Shown here in pieces: positions 41,898 to 52,000 of a DNA stretch of 64,000 nucleotides. Made by a program: the position numbers and the translations under genes. The notes beneath the pieces are model-generated. The model made no database searches, was not told where the DNA came from, and worked only from the letters and a program-made list of their open reading frames with translations. Each line of letters begins with the position of its first letter. The stretch's first letter is position 1. Source of the DNA: Plenodomus lindquistii (lineage: Eukaryota; Ascomycota; Dothideomycetes; Pleosporales; Leptosphaeriaceae); NCBI GenBank assembly GCA_025504975.1, contig JANUWI010000004.1:310001-374000 (forward strand), written 5' to 3'.

Positions 41898-43616
41898 TCA
41901 GCGTCCCATCATGTAGGCAGAGTAGGCGCCTCCCATGCCACCAAAACCGTTGCCAGAAACGCTGGTAGCCATGGGTCGGCGGAGAGGGCTAGCCATCTCG
42001 TTGGGTACCATACCAAACCCTCCATTCGAGTACATTCCGAATCCAGAGCTACCGTTGGTGTGAGCGTTGGACGAGAGACCAGGAGGTGCTGACAGTCCTG
42101 GGGGTGGACCAGTGGCCGTAGAAAAGCCGGGTGGAGCTGCAACATTGTTGCCAAAGCCGGATAAAGGAGTAGAGGGTGCAATGGAGGATGCTGGGCCCAT
42201 GGAAGATCCTTGGCCGCTGCGTACACCAAGAGGATTCTTGGAAAAGCTCAATCGAATACCACCCTTGACGCTGTTGTGCAGCATATAGCCGTAGAGCTCG
42301 TTAAGAGCCTTGGTAGCAAAGGAAGTGTCTTCGAATTCAACAAAGCACATGGGTCCATTCTGCTTAGTACGGAAACAGAGACGTTTGTATCCACGCTGCT
42401 TGGAAAAGACGGCCTTGAGTTCATCCTCGGAAGTGTCCATGGGAAGATTGCCAACATACAAAGTATTGCATGGTGGATTTTGATCGGCCGGATTTACAGG
42501 AGGATACGTCGGTCGCGCAAAGTGCTGCGAGTACTGCTGGTAGCCAGTGTTTGGTCCGTTGCTCAAGGCGGATGGGATGGCATGTGGGGACATGGCAGAG
42601 AGCGCCGCTCCAGGAGACTGCATGTTAGACCCGGATCTAGGAGACGTAAAGTTGGAGACCGGAGGGGGACTCATGCCGTTCACGCCGTTTGTGTTCAGCG
42701 AGAGGGATGCAAATCGAGATACAGGCATGGTTGTGTTCGGGTTAGTAGCCCTTCGCGGGGTGTTGGATTGTACGGCTGGGCCACCAGAAGCATATCCAAA
42801 GGACTCGTTGAGCAAGCCATCGTCATCGTCGGCTTCATCGTTGATGACAGACTTGCCCAGATTGCGGCTTGCAAAGGTGGTGTTCACAGGGGATGTGGGC
42901 GAGAAGAGGTTGTTTACCGGGAATTCTCCGTTGCCAAGACCTGGGGTTCCGTTGGGTGGGGACATTTTCTCCATGTTCTGAAAGGTCCCATTATATCGCG
43001 ATGCTTGTCGGCCGGTGGAGGTTGTGGTCGCGATGGATCCCTGTCGTGTCGATCCGCTGTCCACGGTGTTGCGCCGCGAGCCAATAGCGCCCGGCTGGCC
43101 GTCCTGGAGTAATTCGACCACAAGAGTCGCGTCCTTGGTCGCGTTGCGCTTTCCATTGAGGAGGTCTCGCGCCTCCCTTGCGCCCTCGAGGGTCTGAAAA
43201 TGCGCGACAGCTGATGCGAAGCCGTCGTCGTCGGGAAAGCGGGATGAGGGAACCATCTCGCAATCTACGAGGTCTTTGGCGAATAAAAGGATGTTACGCA
43301 CAGCTTCGCGATCGCTGTTGCTCGGTAGCTTGCGCAAGAAAATGGTGTGGTGGCGCCCCTTGGTCTCGGGGAGCGTGTCGGCGTCGCTGAAGGAGAGCAG
43401 AGAGAGGCCGTTTTTCTCTGCTGCTCTGCGCTCGCCAATCGCGCCGGCGAGGCCGTAGGAATGCGACGGCGAGAAGACGTCAGCCGTCATGGTGGGGTGA
43501 GATGCGAAAGGCTTTGGTGGTGACGAAGAGGTTGAACTGCTTAGGGAGCCGCGTGGGAACGGACTGTTGGACAGGTTAGAGGGGCTTGTGCTACTGGGAC
43601 TGGGCCCGCCGGCCAT
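41898..43616 (-). CDS. WHI3: RNA-binding protein Whi3-like, two RRMs
   Basis: Intronless, 572 aa. A Ser/Pro-rich N-terminus precedes a divergent RRM at about residues 90-170 (TIFLRKLPSNSDREAVRNIL). A long low-complexity Ser/Asn/Pro linker follows. The highly conserved Whi3 RRM lies at about 383-460: NTLYVGNLPMDTSEDELKAV, KRLCFRTKQNGPMCFVEFED, then SVKGGIRLSFSKNPLGVR. The tail is Gly/Met/Pro-rich (GMYSNGGFGMV). In yeast Whi3 binds and clusters CLN3 and other mRNAs, controls the G1/S transition, and forms condensates; Ashbya Whi3 positions cyclin and formin transcripts. Low-complexity arms fit that behaviour. The 5' flank is exceptionally long and repeat-rich. Confidence 0.93.
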   Translation of the reverse strand: MAGGPSPSSTSPSNLSNSPFPRGSLSSSTSSSPPKPFASHPTMTADVFSPSHSYGLAGAIGERRAAEKNGLSLLSFSDADTLPETKGRHHTIFLRKLPSNSDREAVRNILLFAKDLVDCEMVPSSRFPDDDGFASAVAHFQTLEGAREARDLLNGKRNATKDATLVVELLQDGQPGAIGSRRNTVDSGSTRQGSIATTTSTGRQASRYNGTFQNMEKMSPPNGTPGLGNGEFPVNNLFSPTSPVNTTFASRNLGKSVINDEADDDDGLLNESFGYASGGPAVQSNTPRRATNPNTTMPVSRFASLSLNTNGVNGMSPPPVSNFTSPRSGSNMQSPGAALSAMSPHAIPSALSNGPNTGYQQYSQHFARPTYPPVNPADQNPPCNTLYVGNLPMDTSEDELKAVFSKQRGYKRLCFRTKQNGPMCFVEFEDTSFATKALNELYGYMLHNSVKGGIRLSFSKNPLGVRSGQGSSMGPASSIAPSTPLSGFGNNVAAPPGFSTATGPPPGLSAPPGLSSNAHTNGSSGFGMYSNGGFGMVPNEMASPLRRPMATSVSGNGFGGMGGAYSAYMMGR

Positions 43617-44378
43617 TCTTTCCCTTTGTCGTCAGGTATGGCGGCGGCGACGGTTGGGGACAAAGAAGCGTGGCCGGGGTGAGTCGAAGGGTGCGAGAAC
43701 GTCCAAATGCGACGATTAGCGAGAGGTGGCCAAATGCGTCGGGGCCGGACCGATTGCTGTCAGACTGTCGTAGGCGGCGTGGAGGGCGAGAGCGGGCTGG
43801 GCTAAAACAGGTGCGAAACGTCGTTATGCGCGAGTGGATGTTGGCGAGACTGGAGCGCAGGAGTGTGACGATGCTGTCTGGGACGGGCGGCGATGGGCTG
43901 TGGTGCAGGACAGTCTGCGCGCAGCCGACGCGGAGGAAATGCGGCTGTGCGACGGCCAACGAATGGTTGGTCGAGGGGTGGGAGGAGAGGTGAGGTTTGG
44001 CGACGAAAGCAGGAGGGTGGGCGGGTGAGCCTGACGGGGACGTGTAAAAGGAACACAGGCACGCACGCACACAGAGTCAAGGTCAAGACTCGGGGGGGGC
44101 CTGCGCAGTTGCACAGCTGGCGGCGGGCCAAGGGCGCGCGGTGGTGATTAGAGCAATGTGGGAGCAACGGCGGTGGTGCGCCAATGGGGGGGGGCCGTTC
44201 AGGGCAGGAACTCGAGGCCGGGCGATCCTTTGTCGAGGTGCGACGAGGCCAATAAGGCGTGGGGCAGACACACGGCAGGGCCGCAGTGGAGGCTGGGCCT
44301 CGCACGGGTGCAGACGGCAGCGGCAGCGGCAGAGGCAGAGGTGAGGCAGATGTACCGTGTAGAGGCAGTGGCAGAGGT

Positions 44379-44387
44379 AGTGGTGGT

Positions 44388-44413
<26 letters not shown>
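44379..44413. repeat. (GGT)n microsatellite
   Basis: A run of about 11 GGT/GTG triplets about 770 bp upstream of the Whi3 start codon. Confidence 0.92.
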
Positions 44414-44418
<5 letters not shown>

Positions 44419-44603
44419 CACGCGAGAGTGAGTGAATGAATTGGTGTCGGGGGGAGAGAGGGTAGGATAGGGTGGGTGGATGGATGGATGGACGGCGGGC
44501 GACTTGGATAGTTGCCTTGTGCAGTCGGCTAGAGTACATGGAGTTGGCATCGCTGGGCCCTCGTCGAATCCTGGCCAGCGCAGTGGATTGTTGTGCCACA
44601 GGA

Positions 44604-44635
44604 ACAGTACAGTACAGTACAGTACAGTACAGTAC
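44604..44635. repeat. (CAGTA)n tandem repeat
   Basis: Six or seven copies of a five-base unit about 1 kb upstream of Whi3. It contains overlapping GTAC palindromes. Confidence 0.92.
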
Positions 44636-47621
44636 ACACCTACAGGTGTACCGGTACGCTCCCCTCGCACTCCCACGACTCCCCACGTCCTGAATCCTGA
44701 TCCACCACACCACGCCCTCGCTGCGAGTGAGCAAGCCCTGAGGCGCGACCGCAGACGACAAGCTCGCCGGTGGTGGCTCTGTTCTGTGCTTTGCGCCGTC
44801 TAGAGTACTCTCTATTCACCTCTAACGCGCGTCGGCAGTCGACCCACGTGTGTCTGTGTCGACGTTGCTTTTGCCCACCACCACCACAATCACGACATCC
44901 GACATGTTCAACATTCACCCTTCCTTTAGATAGATGGATGGATAGATAGATAGGCGTAGCCCATCAACGACAGCTCGAGTATAGGCCCGGTCCGGGGACC
45001 TTTTGCACTTCCCGCGGCGCCAGCACTTGCCCAGCGTCAAGCGATCCAAGGCCAGCCCAGTCGGGGGCCGTCTTCCTACTGGCTGGCTGCTGTCTCAGCT
45101 CCTAGCGACAGCTTTTGGCTTGTACCGTACTCTAGCAAAGTTGCAGCGCTCAGTGGGGACTCGTCGAGTCTGTCAAAGAGTCAGCCATGGCCGCGACGAG
45201 CTCTCCAGGCTCGACCGCCCGTGTCCCGGCCTCCAGCAGCTCCCTCACCCTCAGCGGCTCCGCGTCAAGCAGCGCAGCCCTGCCAGGCCGATATCGTCAC
45301 CTCGACGCCGGCAGCCCCTGGAATGGCGCTTGCAGTCGGCCTGCATGCGAAGCTTTAGCCTGCAAAGCAAGCGGCATCTCGCGGGCGCGGCCTTCCATCG
45401 CACGCAAGTCGGTCCTCCTCCGAAACCTCACACAACCTTGTCCAGCTGCTGCTAGGGTGGTGGGCCCAGTCCACCGTGACTGTGGTTGTGGCCCGTAGCG
45501 CGCATTTCAGCAGCGGCCGCTTTTGCGACCCCTACCGTTGGGCGGTTGGGCGCTTCAAGTCCCCGCCACCAAGCGAATCACCTGGGAGCCCCTCGCCTGG
45601 CAGATCCCCCCCATCCATTCCAAGAGCGTGGACTTCCGACTGCCCCTCGATCCACGGAACCGCCGTTCATCGAAAATCACTGCGCTATCATGTTCATGCC
45701 TGTCAGCAGCCGCCTTGCTGCAATGTCATGTTCCTGTGTGCAGTCACTATGTAAACCGCCGCGAGCCATGGCCATGTCTGTACCCGTCTGCAGCCGCCTC
45801 CGAATCTGCGCCTTCGCCCGGCTCCCAACTGCAACCTCCAGGTCAGCATTTAGGTCAGGCAGCGAGCCCATCTCGGGCCACAGCCAGCCAATCACGCACT
45901 CGCATCTCGGCAGGTTGCTGGCCCGAAGGTTCCCGGCATTGCAAAAAAAGGGCGAATTGAACCAACTGCCTTTTCCCTCTGCTGCGCATTGCACATGGGC
46001 CTGCAGACACACCTCCCTGTAGCACTACGGCCGCATGCAACCAGCCCTATCGTATCAGATGGGTCTCGTGCGGTCGTGGCACGTGGGCTTGCTTTTTCGT
46101 ACATTGGTGCCATCCTCCAAGATGCAGTACATGGCATCTCCTGTCTACCGAGCTTTGGGCTGTCAGCATCCTTGATCTGCTTACAGAAGAAGCGCCATGA
46201 GACGGCCACTAACATGTCGAATTGCAGCGACACTCTGTCTGGTCCACGTGGATCCATCCAAGTGAACAACGTTTAACCATCTCCCTTGTGATGACCAACC
46301 AAAGTGCTCTACTGCTGGCAGATCGCTGTCTGCTATCCTGAACTTCCTTGATCGCTTTGTGTAACCGTCAGTCCTCACAGGCCAGAAACTGTGCCGCCGT
46401 CACACCTCTGCGTGCTTGTGCGAATACCTCCCCATCAGCACCCTGGTCTCTCCTACGTAAAACGTTGGTGGTTCAAGTCACCATGGCTCGGCTGGTCGCT
46501 ATCGTCGACAGCTCTAGTCCCAAAGCAGCGCGCGGCTGACCTAGCACTAACACGGCCCTACCAATCAGAGCCGCTGAGCTTTACATTCATGGCTGCTTTT
46601 GCAATCCCACAAAGTACCGGACTCTAGGCACAGACAAGGTTTGCGTCATAAACATGTAGGTAGCACAACAGTGCTTGAGGCGTAATCGCACGGCATCCGG
46701 TAAGAGTCAGACACCGTGACATGGAAAATGCCGGGCTGTGCAGGAGTCCAATGGCCACTTGCGAGGAACCTCGCACACATCACAACGCGAGACCAAGTAC
46801 ATGTTATGCGTTTGGGTCACACTAGCCTTGTTGATCAGGAGATGAGTACGTAAGAGTACAAGCTCTTACCAAAGCCTGACAATAGGACGCAGTTCCTGAA
46901 TGCGCCGACGATATCTTGGTAGCCGTGAGAACCCAAAGGTCACAAGTTCACAAGTACATTTTCCTAATCGTAGCCGCAGTCGCAGCAAAATAAGCCCTCA
47001 CCTCAGCCCCACGCCCCTCAAAAGCCGACCAACCAACCAACCAACCACAGTAACCAAGAAACCCTCCCCCCCCCCCCTCGCAGCACCACCAGATCTGCAA
47101 GAACTTTACTTTATTCGTAAAAATATATACGGGTTTTGAGCCGCACGATCAGCGCGTGGCACATTGAGAGAGAAGGAAAAAAAAACCCTCCCAGTCTGGG
47201 ACTTATTGACTACCGACTGGCCAATCCATTACATCTCAACCAACACAAAACAACCTACTCTCACTTAAAAAATTTCGAGAAAAAAAACCCCCAACGTCAA
47301 CGCTTTTGAAGAAACAAATGTCAAGCAAGGGGGGAATACTCTAGCTGAACGTGTCAGAACGCAGCCTATTCATGGTGCAGTCTGTACCCCGTCAGCTCTA
47401 CTTCTCATTCTCTCTCTCTCTCTCTCTAGAGTACATTACCACTACCCACACTTGGCGCTGGTTTGTCAGACTTGAAATTCAGCTTAGTTTACTCGTGGAC
47501 TTGAACGTGTTGAGCGCACTAAAAGATAGAGTAGGCTAGATTGCGCCATCTATAGCTGGTTTTACGCGAGGTTATAGGAACAGAGGGCGTGGTGGTTATG
47601 TATATACGGTTTGTATAGCTC

Positions 47622-47671
47622 AAGGAAGGAAGGAAGGAAGGAAGGAAGGAAGGAAGGAAGGAAGGAAGGAA
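47622..47671. repeat. (AAGG)12 microsatellite
   Basis: About twelve uninterrupted tetranucleotide copies ending in an A-run. Confidence 0.95.
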
Positions 47672-48413
47672 AAAAGGTAGAGTAATAACTTCTTTTCTCT
47701 TCTTTTCTCTTACTTATTAGACCGGGTCACTCATGCACATATCACACCTGCTTTTTTTCATCGCAGCTACCTACACCCACATAAATGTTAAACACACAAA
47801 CTGGGATATTCCATTTCACTCTACTTGTTATCATCTCGTTGTGATCTTTTGATATCTTAGCTCATTCCATTCTATACCATACCATCCCACCTCCTAAGCT
47901 TCTATAACACAACCTCATCCCCTGACATTAGAGAGTGTGAGAGAGAGGTAGAAGCTTGTGTAGGGGACACAACATTCTATAGTTAACGTGGTCAGATCGT
48001 GTGTTTGTTAATAACGAATGTAAAAAGCTAGAAACGCTTGTACTACAACTACTCTACTGTTTAGGCTTTGTTACTATATATCACATTTTACCTACCTTCT
48101 CTCAATCATCACAAATTACGCAAAGTACATACAGGTACAAAAGTCATACGTAGAAAAGAACATGATAAATAATTATACTCGCTAACTAAACTATAAACCC
48201 CCCTCACACAGAAACACACAGACACAATAAAAACAGGCAAGCGATCAGAGGTATATCCCGTAAAACGCCCTTATACCCAATCCCCTAACCCCCCAGTGCG
48301 AATGCAAAATTCCCTTCTCTCTCAAAAAAAACCCCCCCGTCAAGACAAGACAAGCAACCAAAAACCCCTCAAAGACACACATACCTTCCCCCCCAGCGCA
48401 GCTAAGATCGGAT

Positions 48414-48971
48414 CTAGAGAAACGCCCTCGACCGAATAATCAAGCGAATAGTACGTTTACGCTTCAACCCACCAGGCAAAAAATCCGGATCCTTGTCTGC
48501 AGGCTCGAGATCTGAAGTTTCCCCGTCGTCATCGTCGTCTGAGATTTCAAGGTCTACTTGCTTGATGCCTTGCATAATGCCCGTTTTGGTGGTAAGATCA
48601 GAGGTTTCGATTAAAGTAGTGCCTTCGTGTTCGTCGCCGTCGTCGTCGAGATCGAGGTAAATGTGCTCGAGCTCTGGTTCGTTTGCGAGGTGCTGGTGCT
48701 GGTGCTGCGCAGGTGTGAACAAGGGCTGAGCCATTGATGTCGATGCAGCAGGGTAATATGATGATGAAAAGTCGACGACTGCAGGACCGCGATCAATATG
48801 CATCCCACCCACCGCTGAATCGGCAGATAAGATCCTTTCCAGTGCCAAACCACCAGCCCCATTCGCGTCCCTATTACCAGTTCCGTCTTTAGAAGTATAC
48901 GTAGAAAATACATCCACAGCAGCAGGACCCTCTTCTTCCTCTCTTAACGGGTCGAGCTTCCACGTTATCAT
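48414..48971 (-). CDS. acidic hypothetical ORF, possible alternative C-terminus of myosin
   Basis: An 185-aa ORF rich in Asp/Glu (YLDLDDDGDEHEG, LEISDDDDDGETSDLEP), with a His/Gln patch and a basic end (LKRKRTIRLIIRSRAFL). It starts only 48 bp after the myosin stop codon on the same strand, too close for a normal independent promoter. Its frame is open upstream through the myosin stop region. A candidate 68-bp intron (49045-48978, GTATCT ... CCCAG) would splice myosin residue ...LRR directly and in frame into NKMITWKLDP. It may therefore be a separate gene, an alternative terminal exon, or non-coding 3' UTR. No known domain is recognised. Confidence 0.45.
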   Translation of the reverse strand: MITWKLDPLREEEEGPAAVDVFSTYTSKDGTGNRDANGAGGLALERILSADSAVGGMHIDRGPAVVDFSSSYYPAASTSMAQPLFTPAQHQHQHLANEPELEHIYLDLDDDGDEHEGTTLIETSDLTTKTGIMQGIKQVDLEISDDDDDGETSDLEPADKDPDFLPGGLKRKRTIRLIIRSRAFL

Positions 48972-49018
48972 CTTATTCTGGGATCTCCATTCCCCCCGCC
49001 CCTCAGAGACCCCGTGTC

Positions 49019-52000
49019 CTACAAAAAACCCTTCTGTCCAGATACTCGTCGCAGGTTACTCCTCAGTGATCCGTACTTGCCCTTTTCAGAAGCAGACACC
49101 TCACCCATCTCGCCCATTAGTAGGCCAATGCTGCTGCCTCGTCGTGATCGCTGGTCACCGGCTTCACTAGCAGGACCCTGGCCAGGAACGCCGAGAGCAG
49201 AGCGTCGCTCAACGCGGAGATTCTTCCAGCCTTCGAGTTCACGCTCGAGGCGCAGCGTCTTCTCCTTTTCTTCGCGGAGTTCGCGCTCGGCGCGCTTAGC
49301 GGCAAGTTGGTTGGTCGAGTCGGACGACTGCAGGTCATCGATGGTCGCGAGTAGGCTGCTAAGCTTGTCGCGCGACTTGTTCAGGTCTTCGATAATGGCC
49401 GCATTTTGCTTGTCGCGACGCTCAATCTGTGTCTGCAGGTCGCGCACTGTACGGTCGACGTTGCGGACACTGCGTGATTCGGAGAGGCGTGTTGATTCAG
49501 AGTTTTCGAGAGCTTGCTCTAGCTGGGGTGGTGTGTTAGCTGCTGTTGCGATTTACCTCGAGGTGAATGGGGGTTAAGAAACTTACCTCTTGGATACGAC
49601 CGTGCAGGAAACGCACGTCCTTGCCAGCAGAACCGCTGTAGCCCTTTGTTTCAAGGTCTACTAGTCGGAGCTGGAGATCTTTGAGACTCTTCTCGACGGC
49701 AGCCTTGTCCTTGTGAAGTTTGACATTTGCTTCGCGTTCGGCAACAATGTCCTTTTGGAGTTCTTGTGCGAGTGCCTCTGCGCGGCGCATCTTGCCCACT
49801 GCGGCGGCGGTAATGTCTTCTTGTTGAGCGAGGCCGGACTTCAATTCAAGCAGGTCGCGATCGTAGGCAGCAGCATTACGCATAGCTGGTGATTCTGAAC
49901 GAGATAGCTCATCAAGAGTATCTGCGGCTTCTTGAAGGCGCGATTCGAGACGCTTCTTCTCCTCCATGGCAGAGTCGCGTTCTGCTGCAAGGTCATCGAC
50001 GTTGGTACGAAGGGTGCGGACTTGCGACAACAAGCTGACAATCTTCGACTGCGCTTCGTTGTGCGCATTAGCGGCCTCGTCACGGGAGTTAGAAATGGTC
50101 TGGAGAGTCATCTCAAGACGGCTCTTCTCCTTCGCCCATGTAGACGAGTTGAGCAGCTCATCGTCCCACTTGCTGCGCAGTTCTTCAATCTCCTCGCGCA
50201 GTCGGCCGTTCTCTTCACGAACGTAGATAATGTTCTCACGCTCTTGGTCAAGTTCGGTCGTGAGTGTGGACAGCTCGGCCTGGTACTTCTTGCGTGTCTG
50301 CTCAAGCGATGTTTCGCTGTCCTCGATGTCGTGAGCATGTTGACTTCTGTAATCCTCGAGCTCGTTTTGAAGACGCTTCTTAGTTTGTAGAGCTGTTTGG
50401 AGATCTGCTTGAAGGTCTTCGACGCGCTCATCGTATCGCTGAACCTGTCGCTGGAGATCCTCAACCATGCCATCCATCTCCTTGCGTTGCGCCATGATCG
50501 TGGCGCATGTCTCCTCCGTCTCCTTTGCTTGTGTCTTTGCAAATTGCTCAGCACGCGAAGCCCTCAGCACTGCGATCTCGGCCTGTTCAAGCTTGCTGAA
50601 GTACTCGTCTGCTCGGCTCTTGTAAAGGCTCAGGCTAGACTGAACATCAACCAGAGTAGACGTCTCGTTATCAAGACGTATTTGGAGGTCTGCGAACTCC
50701 TGCAGCAGCTGATTGTGGTTCGCTTGCTCCTGTTCCCGTTCGTTGACGATCTCGTCAAACTCCGCCTGCATTTCGCGGATCTCCATCTCCATAGAGTTCT
50801 TCGATTGCTTAATCTCATCAAAGGCTGTCTTGGCATCGGCAAGCTCGTTGATGGCATTGCTGTGGGCTTGCACAATCGACTTGCGCGACTGCTCTTGCGA
50901 GGTCAAAAGCTCAAACAGCTCTTCGTGAGACTTGGTCTGAACTTCCTGGTATGACAGCTGGCCTGATTGGAGGCTGCGCTCAAGAGCGGAAACCTTCTTT
51001 GCGGAGTCATCGAGCATGTCGTGCAGGCGGTAGTTTTCACGCTCCAGCTTCTGGACCCGTCGAACGGACGGGCTATCGTCTTGCCAGCCATTCCGTGTTG
51101 GTGATCGCTCCATTTGACCCCTGAGATGTTTGTTCTGCATCTCTGACATTTGCAGCTGGTTTTGAAGAAGCTCGAGCTCAGCAGCCATATCCATGCGGTT
51201 GTTGAAAGCGACAGTATCAACCGTGCGATCGGAGCGAGCAGAGTCGTTGGTGGCATTGCTGATATGACGCTGATTGTTCGGGGTGTTCGTGGCGGAGAAG
51301 GGCTTGCGGTTCTCGCTGTCCTTCCGATTGTGCGTTGGCGATCGTCTGGCATTGGCTTGGTTCACTTGCGAGCTGTTCATTTCTTCAAGAAGAGCCCGCT
51401 TGGAATTTGCATGACGCGCGTCCATGTCGTTGAGTTCGCCCTCGTGCCTTTGTCGCAGCTCGTCAAGCTGCGCTTCAGCCCGTGAGTAACGTTCACTTGC
51501 AACGCGCAAAGCTTGGTTGGCAGCCTCGAGACGCTCTGCGATATCCACAGTCTTTGCAATGTCGGGCTTTGCGGCTTCGTAGGTCTGGGGGAATTCCGCG
51601 GAGTGAGGATCAAACACCTTACGAAGAAGTACGAGCTGTCGGTGGCACTCTTCCAATTCTTGGTTGGTGTTATCGAGCGACGTCTGAACAGCGCGAGTAT
51701 TAGCTTGTGCTTGGGTACGCAGCTGTCGCTCAGTCTCCAATTTGCGATTGACGTCTGCGAGCTGCAAATTGATAGTCGAGGAGGCTTTCTCTGCGTTACG
51801 GCTCGACTTCTGCTCCCTGGCGACTTCGTGGTTCAGATCCTCAAGGCTCAACGAGAGTTTTTCTTTCTGCTTCTCCAGAGATGCGATGGTGAGCTGCGCA
51901 TCTTCAAGTTGACGGTACAGACGCTTATTGTCTTCTTCGGCCTTGGACTTCTCATGTGTTAGTTGAGTGATTTTCACTCGCTGACTGTCGCCTGCACGAG

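Larger units (their letters stand above)
43617..48413. other. 4.8-kb gene-poor region upstream of Whi3
   Basis: No domain-bearing ORF is seen. The first 1.3 kb, likely the Whi3 promoter and 5' leader, is G+C-rich with purine runs. ORFs at 43802-44761 (-), 45003-45455 (+), 45486-46022 (+) and 45892-46269 (-) overlap one another and show biased, motif-free composition. From 47000 the sequence becomes A+T-rich with many homopolymer runs, fitting 3' UTR sequence of the gene at 48414. Several microsatellites are listed separately. Confidence 0.5.

Noticed and set aside
43802..44761. A 319-residue Pro/Arg/Leu-rich ORF upstream of Whi3
   Set aside because: Composition reflects G+C-rich repeats and the GGT microsatellite; no motif, and other frames are equally open.
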